A stretch of DNA of 29,490 nucleotides, taken from the IMG/VR virus record IMGVR_UViG_3300021962_000458, positions 1 to 29,490 of that record. One strand, written 5' to 3'. Source of the stretch: a virus. The notes beneath the pieces are model-generated. The model was given only the letters and a program-made list of their open reading frames with translations. It was not told the origin of the DNA and did no database searches. Shown here one piece after another: positions 1 through 6,906 of the stretch. The translations under genes and the position numbers were made by a program. The first letter of the stretch is position 1. Every line of letters starts with the position of its first letter.

Positions 1-1
1 T

Positions 2-808
2 GTTCGTTCTGAAATTGGTAACGTAGATTATATTCTTCATCTTGCTGCTGGTTCTCACGTTGATCGTAGTATTGAATATCCAATGGAGTTTGTTCTGGAT
101 AATGTTGTAGCAACCTGCAATATTCTTGAGTTTGCAAGACTACAAAAAAATAATCTGGAACGATTCATTTATTTCAGCACTGATGAAGTCTTTGGTCCTG
201 CACCAGATGGAATTAAATATCAAGAAAATGATAGGTATAATTCTACTAATCCTTATAGTGCTACAAAAGCAGGTGGTGAGGAACTTGCAGTTGCCTATGA
301 GAACACCTATGGTCTTCCGATTTACATTACTCATACGATGAATGTGTTTGGAGAGCGGCAACATCCAGAGAAGTACATTCCAATGTGTATCAAAAAAATT
401 CGTGATGGAGAAACTGTAACAATTCATAGTGATAAGACCTGTACAATTCCTGGTTCACGTCACTACATTCATGCAGAAGATGTTGCAGATGCCATCCTGT
501 TCCTTCTAAATTATCAAGGAACATTTGAACCAACTTGGGGTGGTGCAAAATGTCCTAAGTTTAATATTGTTGGTGCAGAAGAACTGAATAACCTTGAACT
601 TGCCCAGATTATAGCAGAAGCACAAGATAAAGAACTTAAATATGAATTAGTTGACTTCCACTCTTCACGTCCTGGACACGATTTGCGTTATGCTCTGGAT
701 GGTGATAAAATGAAACAACTGGGATGGGTGTCCGCAAAATCTGTACGGGAACGCATCGCAGAAGTAACAAAATGGACTCTTATTAACAAACGCTGGATTA
801 CTCTATGA
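2..808 (+). CDS. dTDP-glucose 4,6-dehydratase-like SDR enzyme (5' truncated by window)
   Basis: The reading frame is open from base 2, so the N-terminal Rossmann part lies outside the window. The visible part begins with YILHLAAGSHVDRS, a typical extended-SDR stretch. It continues with STDEVFG, where the Asp-Glu pair is the acid/base signature of RmlB-type 4,6-dehydratases, and with YSATK, the YxxxK catalytic pair. By family knowledge such enzymes convert a nucleotide-activated hexose to its 4-keto-6-deoxy form. In a phage the product may serve glycan modification. The next two genes overlap or lie close, and the second is a sugar-isomerase-type cupin, which supports a sugar role. The exact nucleotide sugar cannot be read from the sequence. 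Confidence 0.88.
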   Translation, partial: VRSEIGNVDYILHLAAGSHVDRSIEYPMEFVLDNVVATCNILEFARLQKNNLERFIYFSTDEVFGPAPDGIKYQENDRYNSTNPYSATKAGGEELAVAYENTYGLPIYITHTMNVFGERQHPEKYIPMCIKKIRDGETVTIHSDKTCTIPGSRHYIHAEDVADAILFLLNYQGTFEPTWGGAKCPKFNIVGAEELNNLELAQIIAEAQDKELKYELVDFHSSRPGHDLRYALDGDKMKQLGWVSAKSVRERIAEVTKWTLINKRWITL

Positions 809-963
809 CTATTCGCAATTTTGTAGATAAAAATGGAAACTCTTGGGAGTGGGAAGAGACTGCAGAAACTGTAAAAGCAGTTCAAGAACTTGCAAAGTTT
901 GCAGGAAATTACAACGGACCTCTTTATGCACCGCATTCAAGATCAAAAAATGAACAAAACTGA
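805..963 (+). CDS. small hypothetical protein, 52 aa
   Basis: The ATG overlaps the stop of the dehydratase gene in an ATGA junction, typical of translational coupling, and the last bases overlap the cupin start. The protein starts MTIRNFVDKNGNSWEWEE and is acidic and aromatic at the N terminus, with no motif I recognise. Its place between two sugar genes makes it a likely operon member. Confidence 0.65.
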   Translation: MTIRNFVDKNGNSWEWEETAETVKAVQELAKFAGNYNGPLYAPHSRSKNEQN

Positions 964-1294
964 ACGTCCTTGGGGATGGTTTGATAACCTTGAAGAAGGA
1001 GAAAATAATCCTTATAAGGTAAAAACCATCTATGTTAAACCAAATCATCAGTTTTCACTTCAACGTCACGAACAACGTCAAGAATTTTGGGTTGTGGTTG
1101 AGGGAGATGGAATTGTAACAACCTCAACATATAATTGTAATGTTAATCGTGGAAGTTATATTCATATTCGTGAAAACGAAATACATAGAATGAGTGCTGG
1201 TGAATTTGGTATTAAATTTATTGAAGTTCAGATTGGTTCTATGTGTGATGAAGATGACATTGTAAGACTTGAGGATGATTATGGAAGAAAATGA
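950..1294 (+). CDS. cupin, type II mannose-6-phosphate isomerase-like
   Basis: A 114-residue single cupin domain. It opens with the ERPWGW motif (residues 5-10) found at the start of the C-terminal cupin of type II phosphomannose isomerase/GDP-mannose pyrophosphorylase proteins. The metal site is visible as H33-x-F-x-L-x-x-H40-x4-E45 followed by EGDG. The start at 950 is preferred because PWGW is then N-terminal, as in the family; an upstream in-frame start exists at 890. It stands alone without the nucleotidyltransferase domain, so only the fructose-6-P/mannose-6-P step is expected. With the upstream dehydratase it points to phage-encoded nucleotide-sugar supply. Confidence 0.82.
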   Translation: MNKTERPWGWFDNLEEGENNPYKVKTIYVKPNHQFSLQRHEQRQEFWVVVEGDGIVTTSTYNCNVNRGSYIHIRENEIHRMSAGEFGIKFIEVQIGSMCDEDDIVRLEDDYGRK

Positions 1295-1490
1295 ACTAAT
1301 TGATGATGCTTTCTACGTCAAACAACAGCGTTGGGGAACTTGGGATTCTTATGACAAAGAAAATAAAGCAATTGTCACATCTCTCACTAAAGAGCAATGT
1401 ATATCAGCGACCCGTTATGTCCTTAAAGGACGGCAGGAAGGTTTCCCTGAATCCCAAACTTATGAAGGACAGGTAGGTGGAAAACTCTAA
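1281..1490 (+). CDS. small hypothetical protein, 69 aa
   Basis: Starts inside the end of the cupin gene, at the ATG of MEENELIDD with GAGG just upstream. Other in-frame ATGs at 1269 and 1275 are possible. The protein is hydrophilic (QQRWGTWDSYDKENK) and its C-terminal half is rich in Gly and Glu. No catalytic motif is seen. The overlap with both neighbours supports expression within the sugar-gene operon. Confidence 0.65.
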   Translation: MEENELIDDAFYVKQQRWGTWDSYDKENKAIVTSLTKEQCISATRYVLKGRQEGFPESQTYEGQVGGKL

Positions 1491-1641
1491 TTATCCATAT
1501 CACGTCTTAGATCCAACCACTCCTTGGTATGAGTGGTTGTGTTACTGTGAAATTTGTCATCAATTGAATGTTCCCAATCAACCAAAGTGGCAAAGATATG
1601 CTGCTTATCGTAATTATCTAAAAGAAGTCGGAATATTATGA
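1477..1641 (+). CDS. small Trp/Tyr/Cys-rich protein, 54 aa, GTG start
   Basis: A GTG start preceded by AGGACAGG opens inside the end of the previous gene. The product contains PWYEWLCYCEICHQL, three closely spaced Cys and a His that could bind a metal, and is unusually rich in Trp and Tyr. The stop overlaps the next ATG (ATGA). No family is recognised. The continuous overlapping chain on both sides is the main support. Confidence 0.6.
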   Translation: MENSNYPYHVLDPTTPWYEWLCYCEICHQLNVPNQPKWQRYAAYRNYLKEVGIL

Positions 1642-1883
1642 TCAGACGTCTAAGAATATGGTTGTGGCACATAGTTTCTGAACTAGAGCAACGCCTGTAT
1701 CCTTTTGAAAAAGAGGATATGGGCGATTACTACTATACTGTAAAAAATGAGGAGACAGGTGAAAACTATATGATTATTGAATGGATTAAATCATTTGATG
1801 AACGTATTATAAGACTTCAAGATGAAATGCTTTATGTGCAAAGTGAATTGAGGGGAATTAAACATGATCAAGAGAATAATTAA
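1638..1883 (+). CDS. small hypothetical protein with C-terminal coiled coil, 81 aa
   Basis: ATGA overlap with the upstream stop. The N terminus is basic and aromatic (MIRRLRIWLWHIV), compatible with a short amphipathic or membrane-touching helix. The C-terminal half (EWIKSFDERIIRLQDEMLYV) has heptad-like hydrophobic spacing. The next gene encodes a protein of similar plan, so the two may pair; that is inference. Confidence 0.62.
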   Translation: MIRRLRIWLWHIVSELEQRLYPFEKEDMGDYYYTVKNEETGENYMIIEWIKSFDERIIRLQDEMLYVQSELRGIKHDQENN

Positions 1884-2082
1884 TTGGTTCTTCTCTCCAT
1901 CAGTAGAACCAATTGTAGAAGACATTGATGTATACTCTAAACTTATTGAATTAGAAAATCGTATTATCAAGTTAGAAGAGGAAAATATAGAAACTACAAA
2001 TGAGTTATATCGTATGGAAAATTCCCTTGATGCTCGCATAGATATTCTTGCAGAAAAATGTAGGATTGATTTCAATGTATGA
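1864..2082 (+). CDS. small coiled-coil protein, 72 aa
   Basis: Overlaps the previous gene by 20 bases. It has the same plan as its neighbour: MIKRIINWFFSP followed by an acidic segment and a long heptad-patterned helix (ELENRIIKLEEENIETT). This suggests an ancient duplication of the gene at 1638, although identity is low. No enzymatic motif. Confidence 0.62.
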   Translation: MIKRIINWFFSPSVEPIVEDIDVYSKLIELENRIIKLEEENIETTNELYRMENSLDARIDILAEKCRIDFNV

Positions 2083-2254
2083 ATTAGACGATTTTGAAAA
2101 AGCACTCGCTCACTTTGGAACAAGAGTTGATGTCATCATAGCAATGGAAATGGGAGGAAAGTTTGATGCTGAAACTGCTTACAAAAATATTAAGATGGAA
2201 CTCAAAGAACTCAAGCGTATCCGAAAGTCCATCAAAAAAGACAAGGATTTGTGA
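2075..2254 (+). CDS. small helical hypothetical protein, 59 aa
   Basis: The chosen start is the ATG of MYELDDFEKAL, which overlaps the end of the previous gene and has TAGGA upstream. The composition is that of a compact helical protein with a basic tail (ELKELKRIRKSIKKDK). It is one link in a chain of overlapping genes. Function unknown. Confidence 0.65.
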   Translation: MYELDDFEKALAHFGTRVDVIIAMEMGGKFDAETAYKNIKMELKELKRIRKSIKKDKDL

Positions 2255-2369
2255 TAAGTGTGGAGTTGAAAAACCACTTGATAAAGATCATTATGATGTT
2301 GTAAAATACTTCCGTGATGGTTTTTCATATTATTGCCACGAATGTTCTAAACCAAAACCAAGAGAATGA
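2166..2369 (+). CDS. small zinc-ribbon-like protein (start uncertain), 67 aa
   Basis: The C-terminal half has two CxxC knuckles, CDKC (C29, C32) and CHEC (C57, C60), separated by 24 residues, a plausible treble-clef or zinc-ribbon site. An ATG at 2166 has a good GGGAGGA ribosome site about 8 bases upstream. However, it would make the gene overlap its neighbour by 89 bases, and the first 25 residues look like a shadow of that neighbour. The zinc part itself begins around 2240 and has no good start codon there. Either a long overlap or a non-standard start must be true. Confidence 0.55.
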   Translation: MLKLLTKILRWNSKNSSVSESPSKKTRICDKCGVEKPLDKDHYDVVKYFRDGFSYYCHECSKPKPRE

Positions 2370-2527
2370 TGGAAGATACACTTAAAATAACAGAAAATGA
2401 GGACGGATCGTTCACTATGGACTGGGATCCGAAAGACCCAAAATGGGAATGGTTGAATGGGTTGACAAGTAAGGAGATCCAGGTTATAGTAGAGCAAGCA
2501 ATTAAGGAACACCTTGATGGACTTTGA
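2366..2527 (+). CDS. small acidic hypothetical protein, about 53 aa
   Basis: Starts at ATGATG overlapping the previous stop (either ATG, 2366 or 2369, is in frame). It contains WDPKDPKWEWLNGLTSKE, then a helix ending EQAIKEHLDGL. The last 11 bases overlap the start of the next gene. Clean coding character and tight packing support it. No function recognised. Confidence 0.62.
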   Translation: MMEDTLKITENEDGSFTMDWDPKDPKWEWLNGLTSKEIQVIVEQAIKEHLDGL

Positions 2528-3236
2528 TTATAAAAAGTATTCTCTCGAGAACCTTGAGAATTGGATGCACGATGCGATGTCTGCAGGTAGAGCATCACCC
2601 CAAGAAATCTATGATGTTATTGTTGATGTAGTTAAAGAAAATTACTACAGTTATAAACATCAAGCATCTCAGGCATATGAACTTCTTTCTCTTTTGAATA
2701 GTGGTATTGATAACAACAAGTATCAGAATCATCTGAATAAAATTCTGAGTTGTGATAAGGACGATTCATCTGAAAAGTGTAAGAATTCTTGGACTTCTTT
2801 TTGGGAAGAAAACTATTATCCAGAAGAATATAAAGGTTCAACTGTAAGTAGTGTTCAGTATACTGAAGAGGAACTGAATGCGATGTGTGATAAGGCAGCA
2901 TCAGATCAGGAAAAAGAACAGTGTCGTGAATACAATCTGCGTGAGGCAGAGTATTATGATAAGCAAGAAAAACCTGCTATGAATTATCAGGAGGCAATTG
3001 CTGCTGGATGGGAAATGACTGCTGATGGATTCTGGATCAAAGAGGATAAAGTTGTCAAGTGGCAACTTCCCGTTGAATTTGATGGTCTGACTGGAGATTG
3101 TTATATTGAGTTTCCTGATGATTTGCTTGAAGCAGCAAACCTCAGAGAAGGTGATACTGTAGAATGGATTGATCGTAAAGATGGTAGTTTTGAATTGAGA
3201 AAAGTAACTAAACCCTTAGAAATGGATGAGTGTTGA
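2517..3236 (+). CDS. two-part protein: helical/Cys-pair N part fused to AbrB/MazE-like C-terminal domain, 239 aa
   Basis: The ATG at 2517 is chosen over the TTG one codon earlier. Residues 1-75 look helical. Residues about 79-136 carry two Cys pairs (C79/C88 and C124/C136). Residues about 180-230 (WQLPVEFDG, then CYIEFPDDLLEAANLREGDTVEW) have the swapped-hairpin AbrB pattern: a strand, P-x-x-[IL] helix, then L-x-x-GD-x-[VL]-x-W. AbrB-type domains usually bind DNA as dimers and form antitoxin or transition-state regulator modules; no toxin is seen next to it. A possible phage transcription regulator; the N part is unassigned. Confidence 0.72.
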   Translation: MDFDYKKYSLENLENWMHDAMSAGRASPQEIYDVIVDVVKENYYSYKHQASQAYELLSLLNSGIDNNKYQNHLNKILSCDKDDSSEKCKNSWTSFWEENYYPEEYKGSTVSSVQYTEEELNAMCDKAASDQEKEQCREYNLREAEYYDKQEKPAMNYQEAIAAGWEMTADGFWIKEDKVVKWQLPVEFDGLTGDCYIEFPDDLLEAANLREGDTVEWIDRKDGSFELRKVTKPLEMDEC

Positions 3237-3238
3237 TT

Positions 3239-3469
3239 ATGGCATTATCTGAATCAGTTGAAGCAAGTTTAAAAGAAGCAGAGCAATCTCTGCGTAATGC
3301 ACTTGCGTATGCAGCACGACAAGAACGTCCTATGGTGTGTAGTGTCGTTGCAGATATGATCTCGCGTATTGATACTTTAATGTCAACCGATGCTCTTCTT
3401 GATAAATTAGAGAATCGTAAACCTGGTGACTCTGGTTTTTTTGGAACTATTTTTGGAAAAGATGACTGA
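3239..3469 (+). CDS. small helical hypothetical protein, 76 aa
   Basis: The ATG at 3239 lies 2 bases after the upstream stop; earlier in-frame GTG/TTG codons are less likely. Long amphipathic helices (ASLKEAEQSLRNALAYAARQ) make up most of the protein, followed by a flexible Gly-rich tail. The tail overlaps the next start. No known motif. Confidence 0.66.
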   Translation: MALSESVEASLKEAEQSLRNALAYAARQERPMVCSVVADMISRIDTLMSTDALLDKLENRKPGDSGFFGTIFGKDD

Positions 3470-3818
3470 ATCTAACGATCTTGGTAAAGCACTAAAAGAA
3501 TGGTGGGAATCTGATTCTTTTAAAGAAATGCAGAGAGCAAATGAGGAAGCAAGGCAACGTGCAGTAGGAAAGTATTTTATGCTTTCTGAGCAGGATAAGA
3601 TTGATATGGTAGAAGCAATCACTTACATTATGTGTAAGGCAGAAAGCGAAGGAACTTCTCATCGTGGTCTTCAAGATGCTCTGGGCATTTATCCCACTGG
3701 ATTTTGGGTAGATCATCTTATGGACGTTCATAATGCTCTTTGGTCATATTATAATGATCGTAAAAGAGAACAAGAGCTGAAAGATGATCTTGATTCCTTA
3801 GATAATTTCATTAAATAA
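3462..3818 (+). CDS. helical hypothetical protein, 118 aa
   Basis: Starts at ATGACTGA, overlapping the previous stop. Mostly charged helices, with a central segment SHRGLQDALGIYPTGFWVDH that could be a small helix-turn-helix-like unit. The C terminus is acidic. It ends the first operon: an 84-base AT-rich non-coding stretch follows. Confidence 0.68.
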   Translation: MTESNDLGKALKEWWESDSFKEMQRANEEARQRAVGKYFMLSEQDKIDMVEAITYIMCKAESEGTSHRGLQDALGIYPTGFWVDHLMDVHNALWSYYNDRKREQELKDDLDSLDNFIK

Positions 3819-3902
3819 TGTAACACAATCCCAAAGAAAACATTAAGTTTCTAGATATTAGTGTATTGAAATGCTAACATTGGGACACACCGCAAAAAAC
3901 AA

Positions 3903-4109
3903 ATGACTTTGCCTAAAACGAGCACCGAAACTCTTACGGAAGAAGAGTGGAATGAACTTGTAGCACTAAAAGACGCAATTAGTTATGCTCCCCAAACAGT
4001 TTCTGCCAAAAAGATGGAAAAGTTTGCGGAATTAATGGTTCGCACACTTGAAGGTAAGTGTGATCCTCCTCCATCTAAAAACTGGCGCGGAAATGCGTTA
4101 AGTGAATAA
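3903..4109 (+). CDS. small hypothetical protein, 68 aa
   Basis: First gene after an 84-base AT-rich gap, so it probably has its own transcript start, though I see no clear -10 box. The sequence TETLTEEEWNELVALKDAI suggests an N-terminal helix; the C-terminal part is basic with a PPPSKNW turn. No family recognised. Confidence 0.65.
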   Translation: MTLPKTSTETLTEEEWNELVALKDAISYAPQTVSAKKMEKFAELMVRTLEGKCDPPPSKNWRGNALSE

Positions 4110-4141
4110 AAAAATAAATATTACCATCACGATATAAAACT

Positions 4142-4354
4142 ATGGACAACATCGACCAACATATTCAGAAAGATGAGGATCTTCTGAGTGATCCTCTGAT
4201 TTCTCCACAGTCAAGAAGGCATACTGAGGAAGAATTGGAAGCATTGAAGGCATATAAAGAACATCATCCAGAAGATTTGCACGATCCCACACCTCTTGAA
4301 CTGTATTGTGATACTCATCCTGATGCTGCAGAATGTAAAGTATATGATAACTGA
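4142..4354 (+). CDS. cp12: CP12-like Calvin-cycle regulator, 70 aa
   Basis: The C-terminal half, PLELYCDTHPDAAECKVYD, matches the C-terminal signature of CP12, with the Cys pair C56/C65 spaced as in host CP12. CP12 is an intrinsically disordered redox switch that clamps GAPDH and phosphoribulokinase together through disulfides and so shuts down the Calvin cycle. Phage copies are known auxiliary metabolic genes thought to divert NADPH to nucleotide synthesis. The N-terminal Cys pair of host CP12 is missing and the AWD_VEEL core is only echoed by EEELEALKAY, as in shortened phage versions. An AATAAATA element 22 bases upstream resembles the late promoter. Confidence 0.8.
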   Translation: MDNIDQHIQKDEDLLSDPLISPQSRRHTEEELEALKAYKEHHPEDLHDPTPLELYCDTHPDAAECKVYDN

Positions 4355-4371
4355 GTGACAGTTTAAATAGT

Positions 4372-4413
4372 GGCACAAGGGGTATCCTGGTTCGCTAGGG
4401 TGCCCCTTATAAT
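4372..4413 (+). promoter_or_regulatory. hairpin plus -10 box before the restriction-modification-like pair
   Basis: A GGCAC arm (4372-4376) pairs with GTGCC (4400-4404), and AAGGGG pairs with CCCCTT just before TATAAT (4408-4413). No good -35 is present. The GTGGCACAAGGGG start of the element recurs before many genes further right. Confidence 0.5.
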
Positions 4414-4435
4414 ATGTCAATAACGAAAACTTATT

Positions 4436-4972
4436 GTGTTCAACTCAATTTTTGAAGACGGTTCTCTAACCCAATATATTGAACAGAACGCACAGGATCC
4501 ATGGATTGGTACGTCATTTCAGGGTTATGTGTTTATGTCTCCCAAACAAAAAGGTGAGTTTGGTGAACGCTTTGTTTCTAAGTATTTTGAAGCCGCTGGT
4601 CATGAAGTCAAACGTGCAAAGACTTCTACTGCTGGACATGATCGTGTGATTGATAACATTCTTACTGAAATTAAGTTCTCTCTTGCCACCCGTGACAAGA
4701 AAGGTGGTGTGAAAGAAGATCAGTTCATTATCAATCACGTTTCTAAGAATAAAGATTGGGAACGTCTTGTGTTCTTTGGTATTAATAATACTGAAGAAGG
4801 TTCTCGTTTGTTTTGGTTTACAAAAGAGGATTTTTTGAATCACCTGGAATCTAATGATTGCTTGTTTGCTCCACAGCAAGGTGGTAAATCTATCGGAAAT
4901 GATGATTACATTTGTACAAAAGTGAATAATCTGGTAGAATGTAATTTTGTGAAGTCTATTAGCGAATGGTGA
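4436..4972 (+). CDS. PD-(D/E)XK nuclease-like protein, putative restriction endonuclease, 178 aa
   Basis: Reads from a GTG (4436); an ATG at residue 34 is a possible alternative. The core is KGEFGERFVSKYFEAAGHEV followed by D69 (AGHDRV) and E78-I-K80 (LTEIKFSL). This is the helix/strand order of the PD-(D/E)XK fold, with Asp, Glu and Lys in catalytic spacing. Downstream strands WERLVFFGI and RLFWFT fit the rest of the core. It overlaps the DNA methyltransferase gene by 7 bases, the arrangement expected for a type II restriction-modification pair. The fold is fairly sure; its specificity and whether it really cleaves DNA are inference. Confidence 0.65.
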   Translation: MFNSIFEDGSLTQYIEQNAQDPWIGTSFQGYVFMSPKQKGEFGERFVSKYFEAAGHEVKRAKTSTAGHDRVIDNILTEIKFSLATRDKKGGVKEDQFIINHVSKNKDWERLVFFGINNTEEGSRLFWFTKEDFLNHLESNDCLFAPQQGGKSIGNDDYICTKVNNLVECNFVKSISEW

Positions 4973-5733
4973 ATCTTCATCTTGGCGATTGTCTAGATAT
5001 TCTACCGATACTAGATTCCAATTCTGTGGATATGGTGTTGGTAGATCTCCCATATGGGACAACTGCCTGCAAATGGGATTCAATTATCCCATTAGAAAAA
5101 TTATGGGAACAATACAATCGCATCTGCAAAGAAGATGGTGCAATGGTGTTTACTGCAGCACAACCATTCACAACTATACTTGCAGCATCAAATATTAACA
5201 ACTTTCGTTATGAATGGATCTGGGAGAAACCACAGGGAACTAATCCTATGAACGCAAAAGTGATGCCTCTCAAATCACACGAAAACATCCTGGTTTTCTA
5301 TCGCAAAAAACCCACATATAATCCTCAAATGTGGTATTCAACTCCGTACAGTGGTTTCTCATCAGACACCAGCAAGATTGGTGAGGTTTATGGTCAAGCA
5401 CAATCAAAGCATCGTGATAATCCTGATGGGTCAAGATACCCAAAGACAGTTTTGCGATTCAAACAAGAAAAAGGTTTTCATCCTACACAGAAACCAGTAG
5501 ACTTGATGGAGTATTTGATTAAAACATATACCAACGAAGGTGATACTGTTCTTGATAATACAATGGGAAGTGGAACAACTGGTGTTGCCTGTGTGAATAC
5601 GAATAGAAACTTTGTTGGTATTGAAATGGATAGTGAATACTTTAAGATTGCGGAGCAACGCATAGAAGGTGCTGTGCCAGTTATGGAAGTGGACCAGAAG
5701 GCACAGAATCCGCTGCTAGAGGCATTATACTAA
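4966..5733 (+). CDS. beta-class DNA methyltransferase (probable N6-adenine), 255 aa
   Basis: Catalytic motif IV is DLPYG (residues 27-31). The SAM-binding motif I comes later as DNTMGSGTTGVA (about 197-208), preceded by HPTQKP (motif X). This IV-then-I order defines the beta class, with the target-recognition region in between (about 85-170). A DPPY-like DLPY box favours N6-adenine over N4-cytosine. Full length with both ends intact. It would protect phage DNA against host restriction or against the product of the overlapping upstream nuclease gene. The target sequence cannot be read from the protein. Confidence 0.88.
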   Translation: MVNLHLGDCLDILPILDSNSVDMVLVDLPYGTTACKWDSIIPLEKLWEQYNRICKEDGAMVFTAAQPFTTILAASNINNFRYEWIWEKPQGTNPMNAKVMPLKSHENILVFYRKKPTYNPQMWYSTPYSGFSSDTSKIGEVYGQAQSKHRDNPDGSRYPKTVLRFKQEKGFHPTQKPVDLMEYLIKTYTNEGDTVLDNTMGSGTTGVACVNTNRNFVGIEMDSEYFKIAEQRIEGAVPVMEVDQKAQNPLLEALY

Positions 5734-5757
5734 CAAGGTAATCAACAAACGCCCTCA
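5726..5757 (+). promoter_or_regulatory. -10 box and GGTAATCAA-type leader
   Basis: TATACT (5726-5731) straddles the stop codon of the methyltransferase gene and is followed by AACAAGGTAATCAAC. The same AAGGTAATCAA leader is found after -10 boxes at 8536 and 10070. No clear -35. Confidence 0.5.
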
Positions 5758-6186
5758 ATGGCAACCCGCTCCCGTATCGGCATCGAACTTAAGAATGGTT
5801 CCGTACTTTCTGTGTATCATCACTGGGATGGTTATCCTGAGTGGTTGGGTCGTATCCTAAACACCCATTACAACTCACGTTCTCTTGCTGCCGAACTGAT
5901 TGATGGTGGTGATATGAGTTCTTGCTGGACTGAAGATCGGTTTAGTATTGATCCCACCACTGGATATAAAGTTCAAGAATATGGTCCTCAATACTACTCT
6001 CAACGCGGTGAAGATTGCCCTCCGCGTCTTGATGCTGACCTCGCAGAGTATCTTCTGCCTGCTAATGGTGAAGAGTATCACTATGTCTTCCGCAATGGTG
6101 AATGGGTATGCTATAATATGAACTGCTATGTGGAAAGCAAACTTCCCGAAATCGTTGAAATCCCTTCCGCTGCTCTTGCTGTTTGA
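5758..6186 (+). CDS. conserved phage hypothetical protein (ATRSRIG family), 142 aa
   Basis: Begins MATRSRIGIELKNGS and continues VYHHWDGYPEWLG, an N terminus that I recognise from many phage proteins of unknown function. Mixed alpha/beta character, with several Cys and Trp near the C terminus. It starts right after the GGTAATCAA leader, so it should head its own transcript together with the two membrane-protein genes that follow closely. Confidence 0.75.
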   Translation: MATRSRIGIELKNGSVLSVYHHWDGYPEWLGRILNTHYNSRSLAAELIDGGDMSSCWTEDRFSIDPTTGYKVQEYGPQYYSQRGEDCPPRLDADLAEYLLPANGEEYHYVFRNGEWVCYNMNCYVESKLPEIVEIPSAALAV

Positions 6187-6189
6187 CCT

Positions 6190-6390
6190 ATGAAAACTTC
6201 TACTGCTCTTGGTGTTGTATTTGGTGTTATTGTTCTTACAGTAGCAGGACTCTTTCTGAAAGCATGGATTCTTGGTATTATTCTCTCTTGGTTTAGTGTT
6301 TCCTTGACTATTTGGCAGAATCTTCTTATTATTATTCTTGCCGATTTGATTACTGGTAAACTTAACGTCTCTTCCAAATCTTCTAACTGA
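6190..6390 (+). CDS. small membrane protein, 66 aa
   Basis: Two hydrophobic segments, about residues 5-26 (LGVVFGVIVLTVAGLFL) and 28-53, with a short polar Lys/Ser tail. It lies 3 bases after the previous gene and 2 bases before a Band-7-like gene. It may form a membrane complex with that neighbour; this is inference. Confidence 0.7.
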   Translation: MKTSTALGVVFGVIVLTVAGLFLKAWILGIILSWFSVSLTIWQNLLIIILADLITGKLNVSSKSSN

Positions 6391-6392
6391 TT

Positions 6393-6815
6393 ATGAAACA
6401 ACAAAACGGATTTATTGACCCTGCTGTTGCTGCTATTGCTGTCGGTGTGGTTGTGATTGGTGGTCTCATCTTTATTGGTGGTCCACAATACAATGTATGG
6501 CAACAATCTCTTGCAGGTAAAGCAGAACTTCAGAAAGCAGAATTTACGAGGCAAGTAAAAGTTCTTGAAGCAAAAGCACTTAAAGATGCTTCTATTCTAC
6601 AAGCGGAAGCAGAAGTTGAAAGAGCAAAAGGTGCCGCATCTGCTAATAAAATTCTTGGAGAAAGTTTGAAGGGTAATAGTGAATACCTTCAATACCTTTA
6701 TATTCAAAACCTTGAGAATGCAGATAATAGCAAAGAAAAGACAGTGATTTATGTTCCTACTGAAAAAGGTATTCCTATCCCTATTACTGAAAGTCAACGT
6801 CTAAAACAAAACTAA
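6393..6815 (+). CDS. Band-7/prohibitin-like membrane protein, shortened, 140 aa
   Basis: A membrane anchor at residues 9-29 is followed by an Ala/Glu/Lys-rich coiled coil (AEAEVERAKGAASANKILGESLKGN). It ends with the YLQYLYIQNL...VIYVPTEKGIPI pattern seen at the C terminus of stomatin/prohibitin family proteins. Most of the beta-rich SPFH domain is absent, so this is a stripped version with anchor, coil and tail. Host prohibitin-like proteins scaffold membrane proteases such as FtsH, which in cyanobacteria turn over photosystem II. A link to FtsH here is only a hypothesis. Confidence 0.68.
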   Translation: MKQQNGFIDPAVAAIAVGVVVIGGLIFIGGPQYNVWQQSLAGKAELQKAEFTRQVKVLEAKALKDASILQAEAEVERAKGAASANKILGESLKGNSEYLQYLYIQNLENADNSKEKTVIYVPTEKGIPIPITESQRLKQN

Positions 6816-6848
6816 ATAACATTACCTGATAGACGGCAATCTTCGGGT

Positions 6849-6872
6849 GGAGGGTGAAAATCCCTCCTTTTT
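6849..6872 (+). terminator. rho-independent terminator after the Band-7-like gene
   Basis: GGAGGG (6849-6854), a 7-base A-rich loop and CCCTCC (6862-6867) are followed by five T. It closes the 5758-6815 transcript. Confidence 0.85.
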
Positions 6873-6874
6873 AG

Positions 6875-6882
6875 CATAAATA
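6875..6882 (+). promoter_or_regulatory. CATAAATA, late-promoter-like element
   Basis: One mismatch from the T4 late consensus TATAAATA, placed just behind the terminator and 24 bases before the ATG at 6907. If used, transcription would start after the ATG at 6886, which argues for 6907 as the true start of the GIY-YIG gene. Confidence 0.4.
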
Positions 6883-6906
6883 TTAATGCCGTCTATTAGA
6901 GTAGAA

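Noticed and set aside
4514-5083. 189-codon minus-strand ORF
   Set aside because: Opposite the nuclease-like gene; no family pattern, while the plus strand has a coherent fold and a methyltransferase behind it.
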